A stretch of 39,122 nucleotides of DNA from Salipaludibacillus aurantiacus (lineage in GTDB: Bacteria; Bacillota; Bacilli; Bacillales; Salisediminibacteriaceae): contig NZ_FOGT01000025.1 in the NCBI RefSeq assembly GCF_900111295.1, positions 1 through 39,122 on the forward strand. The letters run 5' to 3'. Position numbers and translations under genes: made by a program. Positions 1 through 8,615 of the stretch are shown here, one piece after another. The notes under the pieces are model-generated. The model had not been told where the DNA came from. It saw nothing but the letters and a program-made list of their open reading frames with translations, and searched no databases. Within the stretch, counting starts at the first letter, position 1. Every line of letters starts with the position of its first letter.

Positions 1-94
1 AAAAGCATCACTCAACTCATTGAACCGCCGTATACGAGAACCGTACGTACGGTGGTGTGAGAGGACGGAGGGTCGAACCCTCCTCCTACTCGAT
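1..94 (+). ncRNA. Group II intron, 3' end (domains V and VI), partial
   Basis: Positions 22-59 fold as a group II domain V. The lower helix is ACCGCCGTA with TACGGTGGT (one G-U), followed by a two-base CG bulge on the 3' side, an upper helix TACG/CGTA and a small AGAAC-type loop. Positions 60-90 fold as domain VI: GAG/CTC, GGA/TCC and GGAGGGT/ACCCTCC, with an unpaired A in CCTACTC that would be the branch point. The intron would end at about CGAT (94). The reverse transcriptase/maturase would lie upstream, outside the window. The phrase GGTGGTGTGAGAGG followed by a hairpin and CTACTCGAT is familiar from bacterial group II introns. The 3' exon is non-coding sequence before the glucosaminidase gene. 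Confidence 0.75.
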
Positions 95-182
95 TTGGTG
101 TTTACCTTATTATGTAATTTTATACTAATATAGAAAATTCGCAGGAAAGTCGAAAAATAACCAAAATTATCTAAAAAAGTAT

Positions 183-211
183 TTAAATTTTACGACATTA
201 TCCGATATAAT
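183..211 (+). promoter_or_regulatory. Possible sigma-A promoter for the glucosaminidase gene
   Basis: A perfect TATAAT lies at 206-211. Seventeen bases upstream is a weak -35 (TTAAAT, 183-188). It sits 26 bases before the GTG start at 238, which leaves little leader. The -10 is convincing and the -35 is poor. Confidence 0.4.
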
Positions 212-237
212 ACACGATGGAGAGGAGTGATGAATAA

Positions 238-3200
238 GTGGTGAGGAAAAAACTGAAAAGGTCTTTCATTCTCTTCATTTGTTTTCTTCTTGCTTTCAGT
301 TCTTTCGGAGCTATAAGCGGTGGCCAGGTTTCGGCCCAGGAAGAAAAATATTTTTATGAAGACGATGAAGTGCCTGACCGGGACAAAGAAGAAACCCGGG
401 AACTGCCATTAAAGGAGGGAGATGAGGACGAACAAGTTATCATTCTCAAAGAGAGACTGATCCTGGCCGGTTTCTATGAACTGGAAGAAGAACAGGAATT
501 GGACGCCCGATTCGATGAACAACTGAGGGACGCAGTTACAGAGTTTCAAAGTTCACAAGAATTGGAGACGACAGGGGAATATGACGAGACGACTCAAAAC
601 CTGCTGGCAGACTATTTAGAAAACGAATTAAACATTCTTTACAGTATTGACGATGAGTCTGAGGAAATTACTGATCTGAAAATGACTCTGTCATTTATAG
701 GATACGGAAATTTCCCTGAGGAGCCCTCTCCGTATTTCGGACAACTGACAAAGCAGATTGTGGAAGAGTTCCAGGAAACAGAGGAGCTTGAAGTCACAGG
801 AGCAATCAATGAAGAAACTCTCGAGGTTCTTATGTCACTTGTTGAAGAATACGACGAGGAACACACCGTTAATACAGACCTTGAAGAATCAGAGTCCACT
901 GAAGAAGAAGCAGCTGAAGAAGATACTGTGACCGAAGAGGAACCTGATGAGAAGGAAACAGAGGAAAAAGAAATAGACAAGTCTCCTGACACAGAGGAGA
1001 GTAAAGAGTCTTCTGAAACAGAAGACAAAGAACAGTCCTCCGAAACAAATGTCCGTGAAGAAGAAAACTCAGTGAAAGATGAAGAAGAGGCTGAGGAAAA
1101 AGAAGAGGCAGCTGAAGAGGAAAGTAACGAAACAGAAGAAATAGACGAAAGCGATCCAGCTGCTGATGAGAACCAGGACGCTTCTGGAGAAACAAATGAA
1201 GAAGCAGAAAAAACCGAACAGGAAAGCCTGGAACCTGAGTCTGATAAAGACGGGGAAAAGAGAGAAGAAAAAGACCTCGAAGACTCAGAGGAAACGGACT
1301 CTTCAGCCTTCAGCATGTCGCTGATGACTGTGGAGGAACCACTCGCGCTGCCTTATGAGGATGGGGACAGCGGAGAGGACATCGTTACCGTTAAACAGGA
1401 TTTAACCCGTCTCGGGTTTGGCAACTTCCCATCAGTCCCGTCAAACCGCTACGGTCCGGTGACAATGGGAGTCGTTGAAGAATTTCAAAAGTATTATGGA
1501 TTAAATGCAACCGGTATAACAGATGAGGAAACATATGACCGGATTGCTGCGGAACTGAGCACAATTTATCGGGACGGCCAAGCCGACGAGGACATAGTTG
1601 AGCTGAAAAAGAAGCTGACCGTCCTTGGTTACGGGAATTTCCCATCAAGTCCGTCGAACCGCTACGGCCCTGTGACAGAAGGCGTCGTTAAAGAATTTCA
1701 ATATAGTGAAAATCTGAGAGTGAACGGGATCGGTGATTCAGTGACAGTCGCACTTCTGGAAGAACGCTATTTAGAAGAATGGTATGCGACAGCAAGCCTG
1801 ACCCTCCCTTATCAAAACGGAGACAGCGGAGAGGACATCGACACCCTCAAACAGGATTTAACCCGTCTTGGGTTTGGCAACTTTCCTTCGAGCCCGTCAA
1901 CCCGCTACGGTCCGGTAACAATGGGAGTCGTTAAAGACTTTCAGGAGTACTACGGATTAAGCGCGACAGGCGAGACAGACCAGGAAACTTATGATCGTAT
2001 CGTAGCGGAATTAAATACAATTTACCGGGACGGCCAGGCCGATGAGGATATTACAGAGCTCAAAGAGAAGCTGACATATCTTGGCTACGGGAATTTCCCA
2101 GAGGATCCGTCTGTCCGCTACGGTCCTGTAACAGAAGGTGTGGTCACAGAATTTCAATCCAGTGAAGACCTGACAGTTAACGGAATCGGTGATTCGGTGA
2201 CAGTTGCCCTGCTTGAAACACGCTATCTTGAGGAACGTTACGCCACTGTTAATCTGACCCTTCCATATGAAGACGGAGACAGCGGGGATGACATTGTTAC
2301 CCTCAAACAAGATTTAACCCGTCTCGGGTTCGGCAATTTTCCATCAAGCCCATCACCCCGTTACGGTCCGGTAACCATGGGAGTCGTGAGAGATTTTCAG
2401 GAGTACTACGGATTAAACGTTACAGGCGAGACAGACAAGAAGACATATGACCGTATCGCAGCGGAACTGAACACGATATACCGTGACGGTCAGGCCCACA
2501 AAGACATAGTTTCTTTCAAACAGGATTTAACAAGGTTAGGCTACGGCAACTTCCCGGAAGAACCGTCAAACCGCTACGGTCCTGTAACGGAAGGCGTTCT
2601 CCTTGAATTTCAAAAAGCTGAGGAGCTTGTGGAAAATGGAATTGGCGACTCGATAACAATGGGGCGCCTGAAAGAACGGACACTGGAATATCATAATGCC
2701 AATCTATCTCTTCCTTATGAGAATGGAGATGTCGGCGACCTGATCCGTGAATTGAAAATAGATTTAACAACGCTTGGATTCGGCAATTTCCCATCGAGTC
2801 CGTCCAACCGTTATGGCCCGGTAACGATGGGAGTTGTTGAAGATTTTCAAAACTACTATGGTTTAAATGCGACAGGTATTACTGATCAGCGGACAATGAA
2901 TCAGCTGAAGCAGGAATTGAATACCATTTACCGTGATGGACAGGCTCACGATGATATCGTGGGATTTAAACAGGACTTAACACAGTTGGGCTACGGCAAC
3001 TTCCCAAGCCTTCCGTCTAACCGTTACGGCTCAGTGACATCAGGTGTCGTTTCGGAATTCCAGGAATCACAGGAACTGGTTGTTAACGGGATAGGAGATT
3101 CCGTTACCCTGGCAAAAATTGAGAGCCTGCTTCCTGACCTTCCTAACCTTGGGAAAGGCGTCGTCACAGCGTCAAATCTTAATGTCCGTCAGGGTCCTGG

Positions 3201-4689
3201 AACGAGTTTCAGCATCATTGGCACGCTGGCAAACGGAACGGAAGTAAACTTATTGGAAGATACAGGCCACTGGTACCGTATCAGCCATTCGTCAATTACA
3301 GCGTCACCTGCTTATGTCAGCAAAACGTATATCCGCGAGGTGTCAGACAAGCTCTCTGTCCCTTATAAGGATGGAGATGCAGGAGACGAAATCGTTGAAT
3401 TGAAAAAGAATCTTACGACGTTAGGTTTTGGCAACTTTCCCGAAAGCCCGTCTAACCGCTACGGTTCTGTAACAGAAGGTGTGGTTAAAGTGTTTCAGGA
3501 CTATTACGGATTAGCAGTGACAGGGGAAGCAGAGCAGGCCACGCTTGATTATATCGATGAAGTCCTTGCCTCTTCTTATCAGGAAGGTAAGAGCCACGAG
3601 GGTGTAAGAGACTTAAAACTGAATTTGACGAGATTAGGTTTTGGTAACTTCTCGAGCAACCCTTCCAACTCTTATGGTTCAGTAACTGCTGGCGTAGTTA
3701 GAGAGTTTCAGGCTTATCACCACCTTGTTGTGAACGGGATAGGCGATCCAGTGACTTTAATGAAGATCAATTCAGAGCTTAATAAGCAGGGCGGCACGGG
3801 ATATACCCGGTCGTACGATATGACGATTGAGCAAATGCTGGACAGGCAAATGACTCTCGGTCCTCAAACAGATTTATATGGGGGCGGCTGGCAAAATGCG
3901 AAGAGAGAAGATGTGAGGTATTACCTTGATCCGTTAAACTTTTCTCTTGATCCTTCGAGCAGGGACATGTATCAATTCTTAAAATTATCCCAGACTTCCG
4001 GAGTATCAGCGACCCAGCTGAACAAGATTTTAAGCGGGAAAGGCATCCTTCATCATACGGGAGCCACGTTTAAAGACGCCGCGGAAAGAAACGGGGTCAA
4101 TGATATTTATTTAATCTCCCACGCGCTTCTGGAAACCGGGCACGGCACATCGATCCTTTCCAACGGGTCAATCGAAGTCGGCCAGGTCAGCACAAACAAG
4201 TGGGTGTCTATCCGGCCAACATCAAGCGGAAAAGCGACGTATATTCTCGAAAGAGTATATAATGACAGACTTAACCGCTGGAGCTGGGTAAGAACAAGAG
4301 ATGACAATTTCGATACGAATGGAATGACGTTAAGACAAACGTATAACATGTTCGGCATTGAAGCAGTGGATAGCGATCCTTATACAAGAGGATCAGTAAG
4401 AGCCTTCCGTGAAGGATGGTTTACACCTGAAGCGTCAATTAGAGGCGGCGCCCAGTTCATTTCCAATAACTATCTTGAAAGAGGACAAGATACTCTTTAC
4501 AAGATGCGATGGGATCCGGATTTTCACGAAGCAGCGGTAAGCAGCGATGTCCGAATTGCCAGGTCCTCTTTTTATCAATACGCGACAGATATTGGCTGGG
4601 CTTATAAACAGACAAGAATGATTAAGTCGTTGTATGACCAGATCGAAAATCCGTATCTGCCATTGGAAGTACCAAATTACAAAAGATAA
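238..4689 (+). CDS. Secreted glucosaminidase (GH73-like) with PG-binding-like repeats and SH3b domain
   Basis: 1483 residues. GTG start 10 bases after GGAG in GGAGAGGAG; the next codon is also GTG. A signal peptide covers about residues 1-33 (cleavage near VSA-QE). Two diverged peptidoglycan-binding-like units (about 55-205) precede a Glu-rich linker (about 206-355). Eight repeats follow (about 365-965), built around LGFGNFPSSPSNRYGPVT. An SH3b domain (about 972-1037) and two more repeats (to about 1175) come next. The C-terminal 290 residues look like a LytD-type endo-beta-N-acetylglucosaminidase: LISHALLETGHGTS holds the likely catalytic Glu1299. It should act outside the cell on glycan strands, with the repeats as wall- or polymer-binding modules. 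Odd and even repeats alternate (DGDSGEDI / DGQADEDI), so the expansion was by two-repeat units. It is followed by its own terminator. Catalytic identity is fairly sure; what the repeats bind is unknown. Confidence 0.85.
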   Translation: MVRKKLKRSFILFICFLLAFSSFGAISGGQVSAQEEKYFYEDDEVPDRDKEETRELPLKEGDEDEQVIILKERLILAGFYELEEEQELDARFDEQLRDAVTEFQSSQELETTGEYDETTQNLLADYLENELNILYSIDDESEEITDLKMTLSFIGYGNFPEEPSPYFGQLTKQIVEEFQETEELEVTGAINEETLEVLMSLVEEYDEEHTVNTDLEESESTEEEAAEEDTVTEEEPDEKETEEKEIDKSPDTEESKESSETEDKEQSSETNVREEENSVKDEEEAEEKEEAAEEESNETEEIDESDPAADENQDASGETNEEAEKTEQESLEPESDKDGEKREEKDLEDSEETDSSAFSMSLMTVEEPLALPYEDGDSGEDIVTVKQDLTRLGFGNFPSVPSNRYGPVTMGVVEEFQKYYGLNATGITDEETYDRIAAELSTIYRDGQADEDIVELKKKLTVLGYGNFPSSPSNRYGPVTEGVVKEFQYSENLRVNGIGDSVTVALLEERYLEEWYATASLTLPYQNGDSGEDIDTLKQDLTRLGFGNFPSSPSTRYGPVTMGVVKDFQEYYGLSATGETDQETYDRIVAELNTIYRDGQADEDITELKEKLTYLGYGNFPEDPSVRYGPVTEGVVTEFQSSEDLTVNGIGDSVTVALLETRYLEERYATVNLTLPYEDGDSGDDIVTLKQDLTRLGFGNFPSSPSPRYGPVTMGVVRDFQEYYGLNVTGETDKKTYDRIAAELNTIYRDGQAHKDIVSFKQDLTRLGYGNFPEEPSNRYGPVTEGVLLEFQKAEELVENGIGDSITMGRLKERTLEYHNANLSLPYENGDVGDLIRELKIDLTTLGFGNFPSSPSNRYGPVTMGVVEDFQNYYGLNATGITDQRTMNQLKQELNTIYRDGQAHDDIVGFKQDLTQLGYGNFPSLPSNRYGSVTSGVVSEFQESQELVVNGIGDSVTLAKIESLLPDLPNLGKGVVTASNLNVRQGPGTSFSIIGTLANGTEVNLLEDTGHWYRISHSSITASPAYVSKTYIREVSDKLSVPYKDGDAGDEIVELKKNLTTLGFGNFPESPSNRYGSVTEGVVKVFQDYYGLAVTGEAEQATLDYIDEVLASSYQEGKSHEGVRDLKLNLTRLGFGNFSSNPSNSYGSVTAGVVREFQAYHHLVVNGIGDPVTLMKINSELNKQGGTGYTRSYDMTIEQMLDRQMTLGPQTDLYGGGWQNAKREDVRYYLDPLNFSLDPSSRDMYQFLKLSQTSGVSATQLNKILSGKGILHHTGATFKDAAERNGVNDIYLISHALLETGHGTSILSNGSIEVGQVSTNKWVSIRPTSSGKATYILERVYNDRLNRWSWVRTRDDNFDTNGMTLRQTYNMFGIEAVDSDPYTRGSVRAFREGWFTPEASIRGGAQFISNNYLERGQDTLYKMRWDPDFHEAAVSSDVRIARSSFYQYATDIGWAYKQTRMIKSLYDQIENPYLPLEVPNYKR

Positions 4690-4702
4690 AATTAGGTACT
4701 AA

Positions 4703-4716
4703 TTCACAATTGTGAA
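4703..4716. promoter_or_regulatory. 14-bp palindrome TTCACAATTGTGAA, possible operator
   Basis: A perfect palindrome just after the glucosaminidase stop. A further half site TTGTGAA lies at 4730-4736 and a TATAAT at 4747-4752. The layout resembles an operator upstream of a promoter for the protease gene at 4819, but no good -35 is seen and the terminator lies between. The regulator is unknown. Confidence 0.3.
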
Positions 4717-4753
4717 AAATTATGAGTTTTTGTGAAAAGAATAAAGTATAATT

Positions 4754-4793
4754 ATCGCAGGGGTTCTTTTTAGAGAACTCCTGCGATTTTTTT
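4754..4793 (+). terminator. Intrinsic terminator of the glucosaminidase gene
   Basis: A 14-bp stem (ATCGCAGGGGTTCT pairing with AGAACTCCTGCGAT, one G-U) with a six-base loop, followed by a run of seven T. Confidence 0.85.
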
Positions 4794-4818
4794 AATTTAT
4801 TCAAAAGAGGGTGTTCAG

Positions 4819-7800
4819 ATGAGAACAGGTATTCAATTAAGACTGGCAGGTTTGTGGGCAGTGATCGTAATTTTTGCAGGGACAGTGCTGTTCGCAACGG
4901 CAGCGGCGGCAGGTTCAGACAAGCCGGACGCAGTCCCGTACATAGATTCACAGATCGATATAAACTCATCCAGCCGGATAAATATCATTATAGAATTGAC
5001 TGACACCCCTTTAGCTGTAAAAAAATCAGAAGCAGACGAAAATAAAACGGTTTTTGAGACAGCAGCAGCTGAAAAAGAACTTCGTGATGAAGCGGAAGCG
5101 TTCCTGAATTACCTCGAAAACAAAGGCATTGACTACAGTGGCCTGGAACGGTTTGAAGAGATATTCAACGGGTTCAGCATGGAAGTGTCCGCCAGGGATA
5201 TTGAGAAACTGGCGCAATTTGATGGTGTAACAGGCGTCTATCCGGATCAGGAATACGAAGTGCTTTTTGAGGATGACGATGACTATGAACCGACATATGA
5301 CGAAAATAAGACAATAGAAGTTAGCCAATTATGGGACCTGGGTTTAACAGGGGCTGGCATTAAAATCGGAGTCATTGACACCGGAATTGATTACCATCAC
5401 CCTGATCTTGAAGACGCCTATAAAGGCGGGAAAAACTATGTTAACGACGGGCAGACGACACCGCTTGAAGGCCACGGTTCTGTGACAACAACGCACGGAA
5501 CGAACGTCAGCGGAATCATTGCGGGCCGCGGTTCGGAAGAAGATAAAGGTGTGAAAGGGGTTGCTTTCGAGTCTGACCTTTATGTTTACCGTGTCATAGA
5601 TAACAATGACCGGGGGAGGACGGCGGATCTATTAAAAGCGCTGGAGCAGGCATCAGCCGATAGCCTCGACATTCTAAACCTCTCCTTGTCAAGCAAGGTT
5701 AACGAGGCAGACACTCCATTAACGAGAGCGATTAATCAAACTGTCAAAAGCGGGATGGTTGTCGTTGTGGCGAATGGAAACGCAGGGCCTGGGCCAATGA
5801 CAGTAGGCGACCCGGGGACAGCGGCAAGCGCTATTTCAGTGGCTGCAGCTTCCCTTAGGAACGGTGCTGAAAGCCTCGCTCCCTTTTCTTCAAGAGGACC
5901 GGTGAACGGAACGTATGATATTAAGCCGGATATTATAGCTCCTGGCTACAGTGTGTATTCCGCCACGTCTTTATCACGGGCGAACACAGATGACTACAGT
6001 CAGGCTTACGGCTATTATAATGGCACCAGTATGGCCGCGCCTTTCATTACCGGTGTTGCAGCATTGCTGCTTGAAGCTGACAGGAGCCAGACGGCTCAGG
6101 ACATTAAAGCGAAAATAATGAACACAGGGGTTTTATTCGATGGCGGCGGAGTGAATGAGATAGGAGCCGGAGCTGTCCGTGCTATGAAAGCATTGGAAAC
6201 ACCGGTGACTGCGACTGTACAGGACACCATCCGGTACAGACAAGGGGAAGAAAATAAAGAACTGGTTCACCGGACAGGAAGCATCAATTTCGGTTCAGTT
6301 GAAATGGGCGGGTATTACAGCCAAGAGAAAACGCTCGAGCTGATGAACACGAGTAACCAGCCGGTGGAATATAAGGTGTCCTGGCGCTTTCTTAAAGACT
6401 CTATGGGCAACGAGGGAGTGAGCCTCGATATGCCGGAAAGGATTTCTGTTGGGGCCGGCGGAACGGCGGACATGCCAGTTGTTCTAAAAGGTAAGAATAC
6501 TAGTGAGCCCGGCTACTATGAAGGGTATCTGACCTTGTCGGCTGACGGGTACCCGGAATTGACGTTGCCTTTCGGGGTGGAAGTCGGGACGGTGTCTAGC
6601 GTTATTGAGTCGGCCGCTGTCTCACCGGACATCTTTAACAGCGGGAGAAACAGTGTGGAAGTAACCTTTGAGCTGTCGGAAGACGTTTACGGCACAGAAA
6701 TTCTTTTGTCCGATGAAGACGGCAGCGAGGAAATCGGCATTATTTCTCCATTTACAGAGGGCGGGTCAGGGAAATCTTTTAATTGGGATTTAACATACAC
6801 AGACAATGCGTCCGGCGACACAGAAAAAGTGGCAGACGGCAAATACACGGTTCAGTTAAAAGCTTATACAAGTCCGTTTCATTATTTTTTAAAAGACGTA
6901 CCCGTGCACGCTTACAGTGTGACTCCGGAAATTGAACTGCTGGGTGAAGATCTTTCAGACAACCATTTTTCAGGAAAAATAAAATCCTATTTTTCAGACG
7001 AAGGTGAAGCTTCCAAGGCGCTATCCGGCGGCTACACCCTTGAAAACAGCGGCGGTGTTTACAGAAATGGTGACCTGGAGATTGAAGACGATGGCTCTTT
7101 CGCTGTGACGAACAAACTGAGAGCGGGAGAAACGACGGTGACGATTGAAGTAACTGATCGTGCGGGTAATGCGGTAAAAGAGAGCTTTCTCGTCAATTGG
7201 TCCGGTATCTATCAGAAAGGGGACCAGGGCGAAGGCGTTAAGCAGCTGAAACAGAACCTGGGGAAACTGGGCTTTGAAAGCTCCGAAGACCCTGCAGATT
7301 ATTTCGGGGATGGAACAGAAAAGGCGCTTGAAAAATTCCAGGCGTATTATTCCGTGCCTGTGACAGGAAAAGCGGATGAAGACACGCAAAATAAATTAGA
7401 CGAGCAGTTGAGCACTATTTTTATGGATGGAAATGCCGATCCGGCTATCAGAGAGCTTAAAGTGAAATTGACACACTTAGGGTTCGGGAACTTTCCGGAA
7501 CGCCCGTCTGACAGGTACGGCCCTGTCACCTCGTCGGTAGTGGACGACTTTCAAAAGCATTACGGGTTAACCGTTAATGGGATTGCAGATGATGTTACTC
7601 TCGGGAAAATGGATGCAGAGTGGGACAAGGCGCTTAAAGACGGGGATGACAGCGAGGCAGTCAGAGAAATGAAAATGAATTTGACGGCCCTCGGTTTCGG
7701 GAACTTTCCTGAGTTTCCATCGACCCGGTACGGCCCGGTGACAAGCGGGGTTGTGAGCGACTTTCAGGAGTCACATAGCTTACGTGTGTCCGGGACGGCC

Positions 7801-8472
7801 AACCCAATCACTTTGAAAAAAATTGAAGAACTGCTCCAGGCAGCGTTTAAGGACGGGGATGACCATCCTGATATCCGTCCCTTCAAACAGAAGCTGACAG
7901 CCCTTGGGTACGGCAATTTTCCGGAGCGTCCGTCTACCCGTTATGGACCGGTGACAGAAGGTGTCGTTAAGGAATTTCAGGCCGACAATGGCTTACAAGT
8001 TACCGGAACAGCTGACCATGTCACGATGAAAAAAATAGATGAGCTGCTTCAGATTGTTTTTGAAGACGGCGACGACCTGGAAGAAATCAGAGCATTGAAA
8101 CAGGACTTAACTTTTTTAGGTTTCGGTAATTTCCCGAACCGTCCATCGACCCGTTACGGGCCTGTAACAGAAGGCGTCGTGAAAGACTTTCAGAAGTATT
8201 ACGGCCTGCCTGCGACAGGTGTGGTAAACGTACGGACACTGGACGTGCTCAAAAGAAATATAAATACGATCTACCAGGACGGAAAAAGCACAGCTGAAAT
8301 CAGAGAAATGAAGATGCAGCTGACAAGCCTGGGTTTCGGTAACTTCCCTGAGTCACCCTCAAAGAACTACGGACCAGTCACTGCAGGAGTGGTGAGGGAC
8401 TTCCAGCAGCATCACAATCTCATAGCGAACGGGATCGCAGACACCGTGACGTTAAATAAGATTTATAGATAG
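4819..8472 (+). CDS. Vpr-like secreted subtilisin family (S8) serine protease with C-terminal repeats
   Basis: 1217 residues, ATG after GAGGGTG. A signal peptide (to about residue 31, ATAAAAG) precedes an I9-type propeptide (about 53-150) and an S8 catalytic domain (about 175-430). The triad is readable: Asp187 in VIDTGID, His226 in THGTNVSG, Ser404 in GTSMAAP; the oxyanion Asn lies in VANGNAG. Residues about 480-790 are beta-rich and Fn3-like. The last 420 residues hold one diverged and five canonical units of the same LGFGNFPxxPSxRYGPVT repeat as the upstream glucosaminidase. No PA insertion is evident, so similarity to Vpr is in the catalytic core and order. It probably matures by propeptide cleavage and is held at the wall or a surface polymer by the repeats. 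It has its own ribosome site and lies behind a terminator, so it is likely a separate transcript. Confidence 0.88.
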   Translation: MRTGIQLRLAGLWAVIVIFAGTVLFATAAAAGSDKPDAVPYIDSQIDINSSSRINIIIELTDTPLAVKKSEADENKTVFETAAAEKELRDEAEAFLNYLENKGIDYSGLERFEEIFNGFSMEVSARDIEKLAQFDGVTGVYPDQEYEVLFEDDDDYEPTYDENKTIEVSQLWDLGLTGAGIKIGVIDTGIDYHHPDLEDAYKGGKNYVNDGQTTPLEGHGSVTTTHGTNVSGIIAGRGSEEDKGVKGVAFESDLYVYRVIDNNDRGRTADLLKALEQASADSLDILNLSLSSKVNEADTPLTRAINQTVKSGMVVVVANGNAGPGPMTVGDPGTAASAISVAAASLRNGAESLAPFSSRGPVNGTYDIKPDIIAPGYSVYSATSLSRANTDDYSQAYGYYNGTSMAAPFITGVAALLLEADRSQTAQDIKAKIMNTGVLFDGGGVNEIGAGAVRAMKALETPVTATVQDTIRYRQGEENKELVHRTGSINFGSVEMGGYYSQEKTLELMNTSNQPVEYKVSWRFLKDSMGNEGVSLDMPERISVGAGGTADMPVVLKGKNTSEPGYYEGYLTLSADGYPELTLPFGVEVGTVSSVIESAAVSPDIFNSGRNSVEVTFELSEDVYGTEILLSDEDGSEEIGIISPFTEGGSGKSFNWDLTYTDNASGDTEKVADGKYTVQLKAYTSPFHYFLKDVPVHAYSVTPEIELLGEDLSDNHFSGKIKSYFSDEGEASKALSGGYTLENSGGVYRNGDLEIEDDGSFAVTNKLRAGETTVTIEVTDRAGNAVKESFLVNWSGIYQKGDQGEGVKQLKQNLGKLGFESSEDPADYFGDGTEKALEKFQAYYSVPVTGKADEDTQNKLDEQLSTIFMDGNADPAIRELKVKLTHLGFGNFPERPSDRYGPVTSSVVDDFQKHYGLTVNGIADDVTLGKMDAEWDKALKDGDDSEAVREMKMNLTALGFGNFPEFPSTRYGPVTSGVVSDFQESHSLRVSGTANPITLKKIEELLQAAFKDGDDHPDIRPFKQKLTALGYGNFPERPSTRYGPVTEGVVKEFQADNGLQVTGTADHVTMKKIDELLQIVFEDGDDLEEIRALKQDLTFLGFGNFPNRPSTRYGPVTEGVVKDFQKYYGLPATGVVNVRTLDVLKRNINTIYQDGKSTAEIREMKMQLTSLGFGNFPESPSKNYGPVTAGVVRDFQQHHNLIANGIADTVTLNKIYR

Positions 8473-8562
8473 AAAAAAACGAGGACATTGATTTAATGGG
8501 GTTACTAGCGCGTTGGGAAATAGAAACCTCAGACGTGGTGACCTTAAAATCGCTTAAACATT

Positions 8563-8600
8563 AAACAAGGGCATGGAGAACGGTCTCCATGCTCTTGTTT
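8563..8600. terminator. Bidirectional terminator between protease and TOMM genes
   Basis: A 17-bp stem (AAACAAGGGCATGGAGA with TCTCCATGCTCTTGTTT, one G-U) closed by an ACGG tetraloop. It lies between convergent genes; the A-rich and T-rich arms allow use in both directions. Confidence 0.75.
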
Positions 8601-8615
8601 ATTTGCTTGATTTAC

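Noticed and set aside
639-1316. Ser-rich minus-strand reading frames opposite the acidic linker
   Set aside because: They are the antisense of GAA/GAG-rich codons; no ribosome site and low-complexity content.
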